Shown here: positions 17,070 through 25,733 of the stretch, one piece after another
Position numbering within the stretch: position 1 is the first letter of the stretch
Layout of the letters: every line of letters begins with the position of its first letter
DNA from: Bacteroidales bacterium
GTDB lineage: Bacteria; Bacteroidota; Bacteroidia; Bacteroidales; Marinilabiliaceae
NCBI GenBank assembly: GCA_024401365.1
Contig: JAKSLE010000011.1
Span: forward strand, 1 to 64,000
DNA length: 64,000 nucleotides
Reading direction: 5' to 3'
Translations under genes and position numbers: made by a program
Notes under the pieces: model-generated
What the model was told of the DNA's origin: nothing
The model's input: only the letters and a program-made list of their open reading frames with translations
Database searches by the model: none

Positions 17070-18818
17070 ATGAGACAAGGTAGATGGGTATTTCTCCTTT
17101 CCTCCATAATATTTGGGGTTGCCGTCATGCTATTTTTTGCGTTGGCGTATCCCCATCATTTACATTTTCAGGAGCAGTATCAGCTATTCCAGTTTAACCA
17201 GAATTATATTCTTGGTGTGCTATCGTTACCTGGGGGTGTAGCAGATTTGGCAGGTAGGTTCCTGACGCAGTTTTTTTTATATGCGTGGGTAGGTGCTACG
17301 CTGATAGCGTTGGTACTAGTTGGTATTCAGTATTTGACGTACCGTCTGTTGAGCCAATCTCACGATGATATATTTGCGAATGCGCTCAGTTTTATCCCTT
17401 CGATATTATGCTGCTGTTTTCTATGTGACGAGAATGCACTCATGTCGGCGCCTGTAGCGTTGCTGATAGTTTTAGGAGGGGTGTTGAGTATAAGATGTAT
17501 ACGAGCAGAGGAGATTAGGCAGATTTTGGCAATAATATCCATACCTATTATATATATGTTGGCAGGAGCATTTGTTATACCATATACACTGATGCTCATA
17601 ATAGGGGAGATACAAAAGGAGAGTTCGCTGCGAGTTATCTTGATATCTTGTGGTATGTTGCTTGTAGCCTCGTTGGTTCCGGTTATTTGGCATCAATTTG
17701 TACACTGTTCTTTGGTAAAACTATATGTAGGTCCACATTATTATCGTATTCCAGATGATTTTGCTATTTGGGCATGGGTAGCAGTTGGTATAAATCCAGT
17801 ACTTATGCTATTATCAAAAGTATTAAGTAGATGGAATCCTCGCAATGCGTTTGTAGTTTTTGTCTCTTCGTGGGGGGTACTGATGCTGTTGGGAGGAATG
17901 ATGGTGAGCAAGCAACAATCGCAAGCCCAAGAAAATATTATGGCGTATGATTTCATGGCACGCAATGCGTTGTGGAATCGTATTTTGCAAAAGGCTCAGG
18001 CGCAGGCTCCGAGGAATCAGGTAGCTGCTGTGGCGTTGAATCTTGCATTAGCAGAGCGAGACATGCTGACAAGCAGCATGTTTGAGTTTCCGCAAAATGG
18101 CATAGCAGGGTTATTGCCAAATTTTACCAGTGACTATATATCACCATTAGTTACTTCGGAAGCATTTTATCGTTTAGGAATGGTAAATACTGCGCAACGC
18201 TTTGTGTTTGAGGCGCAAGAAGCCATTCCTGATTTTCAGAAGAGTGCCCGATGCTACAAGCGACTAGCAGAGACCAATCTGATAAACGGGGCGTATGAAG
18301 TTGCCCGCAAATATCTCCAAGCCCTGCAATACACCCTGTTTTACAGAGAGTGGGCGACAGAGACGATGACATTGATAGGAGATGACAAGGCAGTAGAAGC
18401 TCATCCAGAATATGGTAGTTTGCGAAAGATGAGGATAGATCAAGAGCACTTCTTTGGTGGGAATGAGTTACACCAGATACTTGTATGGCTCTTAGAGGCA
18501 AATCCAAAGAATAAGATAGCCTTTGAGTACCTTGAAGCCTCGTGCATGCTAGTCAAGGATGTGGAGAAGGTTAGTCGTTACTATTCATACAGTGAAGCCC
18601 TTGGTTATAAGGAAGTTCCAAGTGCGATACAGCAAGCCATGCTATTACATTGGAGTCAGAATCATAGCGTTTCAGATCCGCTACCAAGCAATGTTCAGGC
18701 GAACATACTGCAAGGCTTCAAAAACTTCTACTCGACAATGCAAGCACACAATGGTAATCCTGCGCCAGTAAAGAAGTTGTACGGGAATACCTATTGGTCG
18801 TATTATTATTTCAACTGA
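17070..18818 (+). CDS. DUF6057 family polytopic membrane protein, module copy 3 (divergent)
   Basis: A 582-residue membrane protein with the same plan as copies 1 and 2 but far lower similarity. The N-terminus has HLHFQEQYQLFQFNQNYILG and PGGVADLAGRFLTQFFLYAW, which I consider closer to the usual DUF6057 pattern. About ten hydrophobic segments run to residue ~285. The soluble C-terminal half contains a TPR-like series (EAFYRLGMVNTAQRFVFEAQ, GAYEVARKYLQAL) and ends GNTYWSYYYFN, the same terminal motif as the other copies. It lies 64 bases after copy 2 with no terminator seen between, so the two modules are probably co-transcribed. Confidence 0.7.
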   Translation: MRQGRWVFLLSSIIFGVAVMLFFALAYPHHLHFQEQYQLFQFNQNYILGVLSLPGGVADLAGRFLTQFFLYAWVGATLIALVLVGIQYLTYRLLSQSHDDIFANALSFIPSILCCCFLCDENALMSAPVALLIVLGGVLSIRCIRAEEIRQILAIISIPIIYMLAGAFVIPYTLMLIIGEIQKESSLRVILISCGMLLVASLVPVIWHQFVHCSLVKLYVGPHYYRIPDDFAIWAWVAVGINPVLMLLSKVLSRWNPRNAFVVFVSSWGVLMLLGGMMVSKQQSQAQENIMAYDFMARNALWNRILQKAQAQAPRNQVAAVALNLALAERDMLTSSMFEFPQNGIAGLLPNFTSDYISPLVTSEAFYRLGMVNTAQRFVFEAQEAIPDFQKSARCYKRLAETNLINGAYEVARKYLQALQYTLFYREWATETMTLIGDDKAVEAHPEYGSLRKMRIDQEHFFGGNELHQILVWLLEANPKNKIAFEYLEASCMLVKDVEKVSRYYSYSEALGYKEVPSAIQQAMLLHWSQNHSVSDPLPSNVQANILQGFKNFYSTMQAHNGNPAPVKKLYGNTYWSYYYFN

Positions 18819-18853
18819 TATTTATAAAACAGTATTGAACTGTATAATCCTTT

Positions 18854-20344
18854 ATGAGAGCACTATCAATATATATACTATCTCTTGGCGTACTTTTAAT
18901 TACGGCATGTAGTGAGGCTGTAAGTAATGCCAAGCAAGAAGCATCATTGCCCGAAATTTTCCCAGATTATACAGGTGTAACCATTCCTGTGGGCATTGCG
19001 CCACTAAATTTCTGTATGGACGACCGTTCAGCCCTTATGGTAGATGCGGTAGTAACAGATGGTAAAGGAAGAGAACTACATGGACAAGGCGAAGAGACAA
19101 CCGGTTTTGATATTGATCAATGGCACGACCTTATAGCCAATAATCCTGGAGACTCGCTCAGTGTGCTAGTTTCGGCGAAATATGAAGACGGGTGGCATAC
19201 TTACCAGCCATTTACCATCTATGTCAGCAGAGATGCTATGGATTATGGGGTGGTTTATCGCAAGTTAGAGCCAGGGTATGAGGTATATAGCAAGATGGGT
19301 ATTTATGAGAGAGAACTTTCGACATTTGAAGAGACGCCATTGATAGAAAATACCCAGTTCAGTGGGTGTGTCAACTGTCACAGTTTCAATAAATGTGCTC
19401 CGACAGATATGAGTCTGCATATCAGAGGTAAGCATGGAACTACGTTATTGCGACTCGATGGCGAGATGAAAGCGTACAATACCAAGACAGACAATACCAT
19501 GGGGTTGTGTGTCTATCCCTATTGGCATCCTGGGGGCAGGTATATAATGTACAGCGTCAATACTACGCAGCAGGTATTTCATGTAAGGGACAGCAACAGG
19601 ATAGAGGTATATGATCAGGCATCAGACCTCGCACTATATGATACAGAGAAAAACGAATTGATCAACACTCCGTTACTTGCCCGCAAGTCGGTCATGGAGA
19701 CCTTCCCATCATTCTCGGCAGACGGGAAGACGCTCTATTTTGTGCAAGCCACAGCCATTCCTGAAGGCAGCAAAGAATTGCGTAATATACACTACAATCT
19801 ATGTAGCATAGCCTTTGATTCAGAGACTGGAAGTTTTGGGGAGAAGATAGATACGATACTGATGGCAGAATCGCTGAACAAGACAGTCACTATGCCACGA
19901 CCCTCGTATGATGGCAGATTTATGATGTTTACGATGGCCGATTATGGACAATTCCCCATCTGGCATCATGAAGCAGACCTTTATATGGTACCTACCAGTG
20001 ATTTGAAGCAGCCAATTACCGACGTAGAGAAGTATCGAATGCCAGTTGTCAACACAGACGATACAGAAAGTTTTCACAACTGGAGCACTAACAGCAGGTG
20101 GATAGTATTTTCGAGCCGCAGAGACAATGGTCTCTTTACGCGACTCTACTTCTCGCACATAGACGAAGGGGGAAAAGACAGCAAGCCATTTTTGATGCCG
20201 CAAGCCAATCCTAGGAGATATTATGACGAATTGTTTATGAGTTACAATGTCCCTGATTTTGTCACCGCACCAGTTGATTTTGACGACATTAAGGCTGAGA
20301 AACTTATTAATTCGACGGAGCGAGTACAGATGAAAGGACGTTAA
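18854..20344 (+). CDS. CxxCH haem-c lipoprotein with PD40/TolB-like propeller, module copy 3 (divergent)
   Basis: A 496-residue lipoprotein (lipidated C19 in LLITAC). It shares IFPDYTGVTIP-GIAPLNF, the Ig-like region, and a haem-c site C172-V-N-C175-H176 followed by SFNKCAPTDMSLH. The M-x-[FL]-H element is thus kept in all three copies, while an extra cysteine (C180) is unique to this one. The propeller blades YPYWHPGGRYIMYS, FPSFSADGKTLYF, MPRPSYDGRFMMF and FHNWSTNSRWIVFSSRRDNG match copies 1 and 2 in order. The C-terminus (YNVPDFVTAPVDF, then a charged tail) differs. A hairpin terminator follows at 20389. Confidence 0.75.
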   Translation: MRALSIYILSLGVLLITACSEAVSNAKQEASLPEIFPDYTGVTIPVGIAPLNFCMDDRSALMVDAVVTDGKGRELHGQGEETTGFDIDQWHDLIANNPGDSLSVLVSAKYEDGWHTYQPFTIYVSRDAMDYGVVYRKLEPGYEVYSKMGIYERELSTFEETPLIENTQFSGCVNCHSFNKCAPTDMSLHIRGKHGTTLLRLDGEMKAYNTKTDNTMGLCVYPYWHPGGRYIMYSVNTTQQVFHVRDSNRIEVYDQASDLALYDTEKNELINTPLLARKSVMETFPSFSADGKTLYFVQATAIPEGSKELRNIHYNLCSIAFDSETGSFGEKIDTILMAESLNKTVTMPRPSYDGRFMMFTMADYGQFPIWHHEADLYMVPTSDLKQPITDVEKYRMPVVNTDDTESFHNWSTNSRWIVFSSRRDNGLFTRLYFSHIDEGGKDSKPFLMPQANPRRYYDELFMSYNVPDFVTAPVDFDDIKAEKLINSTERVQMKGR

Positions 20345-20357
20345 GAATGATACCTAT

Positions 20358-20390
20358 CTGATATAAGTCTGGTATAAGCCTGATATAAGC
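20358..20390 (+). repeat. Three tandem 11-base repeats
   Basis: CTGATATAAGT, CTGGTATAAGC and CTGATATAAGC lie head to tail immediately before the terminator hairpin. Confidence 0.7.
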
Positions 20391-20418
20391 GAGCAACCTT
20401 GTTGCTCGCAATTTTTTT
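20389..20418 (+). terminator. Terminator of module copy 3, overlapping a dispersed repeat
   Basis: A perfect 9-bp hairpin GCGAGCAAC/GTTGCTCGC (20389-20397 with 20401-20409) is followed by AA and seven T residues. Its right arm and T-tract are the core of the dispersed repeat TTGCTCGCARTTTTTTTA found at five other places, where the left arm is missing. Confidence 0.8.
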
Positions 20419-20577
20419 ATTATATGGGTACCTAAGAGGCTATTTCAAATCATACGGAAGTAGTATAGAGATGCCTTGTTCATCGTAATTTTTTTATTAT
20501 ATGGTTACCTGAGAGGCTATTTCAAATCGTACGGAAGTAGTATAGAGATGCCTTGTTCATCGTAATTTTTTTATTTT
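20407..20577 (+). repeat. 77-base tandem duplication
   Basis: Units 20407-20483 and 20484-20560 are nearly identical. A third partial copy begins at 20561 and covers the T-tract. Each unit runs from a CG[CT]AATTTTTTTA start to TTGTTCAT. Confidence 0.85.
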
Positions 20578-20642
20578 GGGTGATAGAAGAGAGGCTTTTT
20601 TCATATTTGAAACTGTGGTGTGTATTATTGCTCTTTTTTGTG

Positions 20643-20650
20643 TATTTTTG
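20643..20650 (+). promoter_or_regulatory. -7 promoter element of the gldFG-hemD operon
   Basis: TATTTTTG matches TAnnTTTG, 25 bases before the GTG start of gldF. Confidence 0.55.
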
Positions 20651-20674
20651 CCCTGTATAAATAATTGAAATATC

Positions 20675-21400
20675 GTGTTTGCATTATATCAAAAGGAGAT
20701 ATATCAGTATTTCTCCTCGGCAGTAGGCTACTTAGTCAGCATAGTATTTTTTGTGACTGTAGGGCTGTTTCTGTGGATATTACCCAGTGGGGATAATATT
20801 ATATATTCGGGGTATGCGTCATTGAGGCCACTATTTGATTTGGCTCCATGGCTATATCTTTTTCTGGTGCCAGCTATTTCGATGAGGCTCATATCCGAAG
20901 AGAAGAACAAAGGTACGCTAGAGTTGTTGCTCATTAGGCCCATCAGCAGGCTTAAGATTGTAACGGCAAAATATTTAGCTGGGTTGACGTTAGTACTCAT
21001 TACCCTGATTCCGACGGTAGTCTATATAGTTATAGTTTGGAATTTAGGTCAGCCACAAGGCAATCTTGATATGGGCAGTGTTTGTGGTTCGTACTTAGGG
21101 TTGATAATGTTGGCAGGAGTATATATGGCTATAGGTATTTTTGCCTCGTCGCTCACGGGCAATCAGATAGTAGCCTTCATAGTAGCCATGGCGTTGTGTT
21201 ATCTGGTATATTCTGGATTTGGGGCGCTTTCGACGCTTCCCAGTCTGCAAGGCATAGCCTCGTTGGTAGCCAGCTTTGGGATAGAAGAGCATTATGCCTC
21301 GATAAGTAGGGGTGTGGTAGACTCCAGGGACGTAGTATACTTTTTGAGTATAGCGTTGGCATTTATTCTTTTTACATCATTACGACTAAAGAAGTACTAG
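20675..21400 (+). CDS. gldF: GldF-type ABC-2 transporter permease
   Basis: A 241-residue membrane protein with about six hydrophobic segments. It opens MFALYQKEIYQYFSSAVGYLV, which matches GldF, the membrane subunit of the ABC transporter linked to gliding motility and kept in many non-gliding Bacteroidota. LLIRPISRLKIVTAKYLAGL is the cytoplasmic ABC-2 signature. The start is GTG: the frame is closed by a TGA three codons upstream, and no ATG lies near the family N-terminus. gldG follows after 7 bases. The ATPase subunit gene gldA is not in the window. Confidence 0.85.
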   Translation: MFALYQKEIYQYFSSAVGYLVSIVFFVTVGLFLWILPSGDNIIYSGYASLRPLFDLAPWLYLFLVPAISMRLISEEKNKGTLELLLIRPISRLKIVTAKYLAGLTLVLITLIPTVVYIVIVWNLGQPQGNLDMGSVCGSYLGLIMLAGVYMAIGIFASSLTGNQIVAFIVAMALCYLVYSGFGALSTLPSLQGIASLVASFGIEEHYASISRGVVDSRDVVYFLSIALAFILFTSLRLKKY

Positions 21401-21407
21401 TAGCGTC

Positions 21408-23096
21408 ATGAAGTATCTTTATATTATAGTAGGGTTAATAGCTGTCAATTTATTGGCATCCACATACTATTTTCGTTTAGACCTCACACAAGAGAAGAGG
21501 TTTACGTTGGCAGATGTGACGCAAGAGTACCTAGAAGAGTTGGACAGTGCAGTATTTGTGCGACTCTATCTTGACGGAGAGTTAAATCCTGGATTTACCA
21601 GACTACAGCGGTCGACCAATGAGATGTTGGATGAGATGAGGGCATATACCCGTGTCCCATTTATGAAGACTACGTTGGATCCCCACGAGTACAGCAAGGC
21701 AGAGTTTGAGGCCTTCAATGAGAAGTTGGCGGACTACAATATGGCAGGCGTACCAGTTTTTGAGACAAAAGAAGACGGGCAGAAGACCAGGACAGTAGTC
21801 TATCCATACGCCATGGTACAAGTAGGCAGCAAATCGACCATAGTAAATCTACTTGAGAATATTCCGGGGCTCAGTGGAGAAGAAAACCTCAACAAGTCGG
21901 TAGAGAATCTAGAGTACAAACTCATAGATGCGATACACAGGCTGATGATGAAAGATAAGCCTAGGGTAGCCTTTATAGAAGGGCAAGGAGAGTTGGACGA
22001 GATAGACGTAGTAGATGTAGCAGATGCCCTTTCGGAGTACTTTGCAGTTGACCGAGGCATGATAAATGGGGATGTGACGATACTTGACCCATACAAGGTA
22101 GTCATAATAGCTAAGCCCACAGAGAAATTTACTGAAGCAGACAAATATGTATTAGACCAATACCTCATGAGAGGAGGTAAGATACTATGGTTTTTGGATG
22201 CTGTATCGATGACACTAGATACGTTGAGAACGCAGCCTCAGACTATTGGTCTTTATGGAGACTACAATATTGAAGATCAGCTATTTGTATATGGATTCAG
22301 GGTTAATCCTGTGGTTGTCGAAGACATGTCGTGTGCGAGAATACCTGTCAGCGTCGCACCGGAAGGGCAGAAGTCGCAGATAGTCCCTATGCCATGGCGC
22401 TTTGCTCCATTATTCTCGGCCAACATGAGGAGTGCGATAACCAAGAATATAAGTCTAGTAAGGGGCGATTTCAGTTCCTCGATAGACACGGTAGGAGCAG
22501 TTGACGGGTTAGAGATGCGCAGGACGCCTCTATTACGCACCTCGGCATATACCAGAGAGCACAGGACTCCGGTAATGGCTACGCTTATGACGATACATGA
22601 CCAACCGGTACAAGCAGACTTTAACAAGCAGCACCTACCTATAGCAGTATTAGCAGAAGGTGAATTCAAGTCGGCCTTCACCCATCGACCCATACCATCT
22701 GCTGTCAGAAACAGTCAGAAGTATCAGAAAGCAGACAAGAGTGAGAAGACATCCATGATTGTGGTAGGAGATGGTGATATAATAAGGAATGATGTAAGGT
22801 TCAGGAATTCGGGAGAGCCACAAATAACGCCATTAGGGTATGATGAGATCTCGCGTCAGACCTTTGGCAATAAAGACTTTGTGGTAAATGCTGTTCAGTA
22901 TCTTGCTGATGAAGACGGGCTTATGAATTTAAGGAACAGGACATTTACGTTGAGGTTGTTGGACAAAGCCAAGATATCAGAAGGTACTACGATGCTGAAA
23001 ATAATGGCTATAGGAATACCTATTCTCTTTGTGGTAATAGTAGGATTACTCATATACTTTTACAGACGTAGAGCGTACAGTAGGAAAATTGCTTAA
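21408..23096 (+). CDS. gldG: GldG-type gliding-associated ABC transporter subunit
   Basis: A 562-residue protein anchored at both ends: an N-terminal membrane segment (about 3-20, followed by YYFRLDLTQEKRFTL, the family signature) and a C-terminal one (about 530-550, then RRRAYSRKIA). The region between is the periplasmic ABC_transp_aux/DUF4350-like part, with VAFIEGQGELDE and GGKILWFLDAV. It works with GldF in the same membrane complex. The order gldF-gldG with short spacing is typical. It heads a run of closely packed genes continuing to hemD. Confidence 0.85.
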   Translation: MKYLYIIVGLIAVNLLASTYYFRLDLTQEKRFTLADVTQEYLEELDSAVFVRLYLDGELNPGFTRLQRSTNEMLDEMRAYTRVPFMKTTLDPHEYSKAEFEAFNEKLADYNMAGVPVFETKEDGQKTRTVVYPYAMVQVGSKSTIVNLLENIPGLSGEENLNKSVENLEYKLIDAIHRLMMKDKPRVAFIEGQGELDEIDVVDVADALSEYFAVDRGMINGDVTILDPYKVVIIAKPTEKFTEADKYVLDQYLMRGGKILWFLDAVSMTLDTLRTQPQTIGLYGDYNIEDQLFVYGFRVNPVVVEDMSCARIPVSVAPEGQKSQIVPMPWRFAPLFSANMRSAITKNISLVRGDFSSSIDTVGAVDGLEMRRTPLLRTSAYTREHRTPVMATLMTIHDQPVQADFNKQHLPIAVLAEGEFKSAFTHRPIPSAVRNSQKYQKADKSEKTSMIVVGDGDIIRNDVRFRNSGEPQITPLGYDEISRQTFGNKDFVVNAVQYLADEDGLMNLRNRTFTLRLLDKAKISEGTTMLKIMAIGIPILFVVIVGLLIYFYRRRAYSRKIA

Positions 23097-23110
23097 CTTT
23101 GTACACTGAA

Positions 23111-23587
23111 ATGAGAAACAGGCACAAAATATCGCTTTATATATTTGCGCTCATAGGAGTAATTTCGCTCATATGGTCGTGCAATTCGGACGATGATGTA
23201 CTCTTGTCGTATCAGCATACAGTACAAGTTGGCCTATACAGTACGCATACCCACAAAGACACTGTACTGACAGAAGTAGAGATATACGGCATAGGGCGTG
23301 AAGACTCCCTACTAATTAACGAAGAGCAAGTTGGGTCGTTTTATCTCAACCTTGACATGAACAATGACGAGACGCATTTCAATTTCAAGACCAGGTCGTT
23401 GATGGACAATCTTTCGTTCTACTACAAGAGGAAGTTGGAGCCAGTCAGTGGAGCAGGCGGCATTACGATGGAGATTTTCATTGACTCCATGCAGAATACC
23501 AATCAGTTTATAGACTCTGTATCCATTACGCATAAAGCGTTGAAATACAAGGAGAATATAGAGAACGTTCAATTATTTATATTCTAG
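23111..23587 (+). CDS. DUF6452-like lipoprotein
   Basis: A 158-residue lipoprotein: MRNRHKISLYIFALIGVISLIWSC with lipidated C24, then a compact beta-rich domain (LSYQHTVQVGLYS, SFYLNLDMNNDETHFNFK, SITHKALKYKENIENVQLFIF). The pairing with the next gene (DUF6048) is the usual context of DUF6452 proteins in Bacteroidota, which supports the name; function is unknown. A TTG codon at 23099 is also in frame, but it overlaps the tail region of gldG spacing and lacks family support, so the ATG at 23111 was chosen. Confidence 0.6.
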   Translation: MRNRHKISLYIFALIGVISLIWSCNSDDDVLLSYQHTVQVGLYSTHTHKDTVLTEVEIYGIGREDSLLINEEQVGSFYLNLDMNNDETHFNFKTRSLMDNLSFYYKRKLEPVSGAGGITMEIFIDSMQNTNQFIDSVSITHKALKYKENIENVQLFIF

Positions 23588-23595
23588 GAGAGAAG

Positions 23596-24381
23596 ATGAG
23601 GATTATAAGGGGGATAATAGTAGCGGTACTTATATGTCTGGCGGCTGTAGATGCGATATCGCAGAATCAGCTAGGGGGCGGTCGCATACCTACGGGAGGA
23701 ATGGGCAATGGTATGGGCAGCAACAATAAGCAGAACAATACCCAAGACGAAGACAGGGAAGTAGTGAAAGAGCCGGTACTCATTGTGGTTAAAGATCAAG
23801 GTATAGCTTTCGGTATAGATATAGCGCCATTTATTATCAGGATAATTAACGAAGAGAGGACAGGCTTTGCTTTTGTTGGCAGGTATGGAATAAAAAACAG
23901 GCTATGGGCTGGCGCCGAAGCAGGTTTTGAGAATGTAAAGTATGACAAAGAAGACTATTCGTACAAGAGTAACGGTACATTTGTGCGTTTAGGTATTGAT
24001 TATGATATATATGTTTCGGATGAATATCCTACGAACAACAATATTTTTGTAGGAGCCAGGTATGGATATGCGTGGCAGAATCATCAGAGCGACAAGTTTG
24101 TGATAGTAGACGATTATTGGGGAGCATTTGAGGGCAGTGTAGGGAAGACTCCGGTCAACACGCATTGGCTAGAAGGTTTATTTGGGTTAAGATGTGAGAT
24201 GTTGCCCAACGTATATATGTCGTGGAGTTTCAGGGGGAAGGTGAGATTAGCGTCTACGCACTCGGCAGATTTGAATCCATACACCATTGCAGGTCTCGGA
24301 AAGTACGATACCAGAGTTGTGATGGGCTTTACATACACAGTAGAGTATCAGATACCAACCAACAGGAGAAAGAAGAGATGA
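23596..24381 (+). CDS. DUF6048 family outer-membrane barrel-like protein
   Basis: A 261-residue protein with a signal peptide (about 1-22, ending AISQ), a glycine- and asparagine-rich linker (GGGRIPTGGMGNGMGSNN) and a beta-barrel-like body (VGRYGIKNRLWAGAEAGFENV, FVGARYGYAWQ, VRLASTHSADLNPYTIAGLG). It matches my memory of DUF6048, which regularly follows a DUF6452 gene. Probably an outer-membrane protein. Its last four bases (ATGA) overlap the start of the next gene, so the two are translationally coupled. Confidence 0.7.
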   Translation: MRIIRGIIVAVLICLAAVDAISQNQLGGGRIPTGGMGNGMGSNNKQNNTQDEDREVVKEPVLIVVKDQGIAFGIDIAPFIIRIINEERTGFAFVGRYGIKNRLWAGAEAGFENVKYDKEDYSYKSNGTFVRLGIDYDIYVSDEYPTNNNIFVGARYGYAWQNHQSDKFVIVDDYWGAFEGSVGKTPVNTHWLEGLFGLRCEMLPNVYMSWSFRGKVRLASTHSADLNPYTIAGLGKYDTRVVMGFTYTVEYQIPTNRRKKR

Positions 24382-24917
24382 AGAACGTAACGATATTCTG
24401 CTCATCGAGTGAGAAGATACCCGAAATATACAAGCAGCATGCTCATGAGATGGGGCAGTTGCTCGCCAAGGCGGGTTATGGTTTGGTGTATGGAGGCGGT
24501 GCATTAGGTTTGATGGGCATTGTAGCGGATGAGATGTTGGCATTAGGGGCGCATGTCAAGGGGGTTATTCCCACCTTTATGGTAGAGCGCGAGTGGCAGC
24601 ATCCCGGAGTAGAAGATATGGTACTGACAGAATCCATGAGTGACAGGAAGCAGAAGCTCATTGCTCTGGGAGATGTTGTACTTGTTTTAGCAGGGGGAGT
24701 AGGGACATTAGATGAGATGTTTGAGGCGATTTCGGACAGGAAGTTGGATTTGAACGACAAATCGATGGTAGTTCTCAATACGGCAGGGCTGTATACGCCT
24801 GTAAAAGAACTTATGGAGAGGTTGGATGAAGAGCAATTCTTGAGGGACAATGACAATTTGTATTTTGTTGAGACGCCCAGCGAGGCATTAGAAGTTATCA
24901 ATAAGATAGTAGGATAG
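24378..24917 (+). CDS. LOG family (TIGR00730) Rossmann-fold nucleotide hydrolase
   Basis: A 179-residue protein of the LOG/"lysine decarboxylase-like" family, whose characterised members remove ribose 5-phosphate from nucleoside monophosphates such as cytokinin precursors. The nucleotide-binding motif G39-G-G-A-L-G-L-M-G47 is intact. The second motif, usually PGGxGTxxE, reads A105-G-G-V-G-T110-L-D-E113, so the proline is replaced by alanine while the key glycines, threonine and glutamate remain. The start at 24378 overlaps the upstream stop (ATGA). An upstream in-frame extension to 24222 is only an overlap with DUF6048. Confidence 0.8.
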   Translation: MKNVTIFCSSSEKIPEIYKQHAHEMGQLLAKAGYGLVYGGGALGLMGIVADEMLALGAHVKGVIPTFMVEREWQHPGVEDMVLTESMSDRKQKLIALGDVVLVLAGGVGTLDEMFEAISDRKLDLNDKSMVVLNTAGLYTPVKELMERLDEEQFLRDNDNLYFVETPSEALEVINKIVG

Positions 24918-24922
24918 GGCAG

Positions 24923-25708
24923 ATGCCAGAAGATACGATACATATAGAAGAGTTGGTAGTGCGATTGGAAGACATTGTGACCTTTCACTCGCAGTCGGAC
25001 AGTGCGTTGATGCATATTGATGCGCCATCTGTTATGGAGTTGCATTCCATTGCGACCACGCCATTAGGGGGGCATACGGGATGGATATTTGCCATCTGTG
25101 TAGCAGTGTGTCTTCTGATTGGGCTCTCCCGCTTTATGTCGTCGACCTACATTACGCAGATATTTGGCTATTTGATGGTGCCCAGCAGGAGCAGAGGAGG
25201 AGTATATTCAGATTTGTTTCTGCACTATTTCCCTGTGACTATATTGTTCGGTACGTGCTATGTACTAGTAGAGTCGTTGATTATTCTTGAGGCGCTAGTT
25301 GTCTTTGGGTATTATCCCACGGCAGCTTTTGGGGACTACCTATTTGTATTGGCATTTGTTTTCGGGTATACTATAATAAAGGTATTGCTGCATGTAGCCA
25401 TTACGTCCGGATTTGGATTTGGGGTGATAAGGGAGAATATTTTGAAGCATAGGGTGTTGGCAAACAGCATGGAGGCGTTGATGCAGTTGGTTATAGCCAT
25501 GATACTTCCGTTCCTTGGTGTATACAATGCTAAAGTGATACTAATACTATCATTTATAGTTATAAGTTTTCTGTCAATTTGGCGTTTGGCTAGGCTATTT
25601 GAAGATATTTCTTTGAATCTGCTTTCATTTATGAACATTCTTTTGTACCTTTGTGCCCTCGAAATAGCGCCTTTAGCATGTATAGTTAAGGCGTTAGGAG
25701 TGATATAG
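24923..25708 (+). CDS. DUF4271 family membrane protein
   Basis: A 261-residue integral membrane protein. It has a ~50-residue polar N-terminus and then about six hydrophobic segments (around 55-70, 105-130, 145-165, 190-215, 215-232 and 240-258). It belongs to DUF4271, a Bacteroidota family found directly upstream of hemD, exactly as here (25 bases before). No function is established; the constant linkage suggests a role near haem or envelope biology, which is inference. Confidence 0.8.
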   Translation: MPEDTIHIEELVVRLEDIVTFHSQSDSALMHIDAPSVMELHSIATTPLGGHTGWIFAICVAVCLLIGLSRFMSSTYITQIFGYLMVPSRSRGGVYSDLFLHYFPVTILFGTCYVLVESLIILEALVVFGYYPTAAFGDYLFVLAFVFGYTIIKVLLHVAITSGFGFGVIRENILKHRVLANSMEALMQLVIAMILPFLGVYNAKVILILSFIVISFLSIWRLARLFEDISLNLLSFMNILLYLCALEIAPLACIVKALGVI

Positions 25709-25733
25709 AAGGTAAAATTAAATAGACAAGGCA

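Larger units (their letters stand above)
20345..20674 (+). other. 330-base intergenic region rich in short tandem repeats
   Basis: It contains a 3x11-base tandem repeat (20358-20390), a terminator (20389-20418), a 77-base tandem duplication (20407-20577) and a -7 promoter element (20643-20650) for gldF. No coding sequence is apparent. Confidence 0.65.

Noticed and set aside
20407..20577. The 77-base units as a CRISPR array
   Set aside because: The units are directly adjacent full-length duplicates without distinct spacers, and no cas gene is near.
24222..24377. A 52-codon N-terminal extension of the LOG gene
   Set aside because: It overlaps the DUF6048 coding sequence in another frame, and the LOG fold starts at the ATG at 24378.
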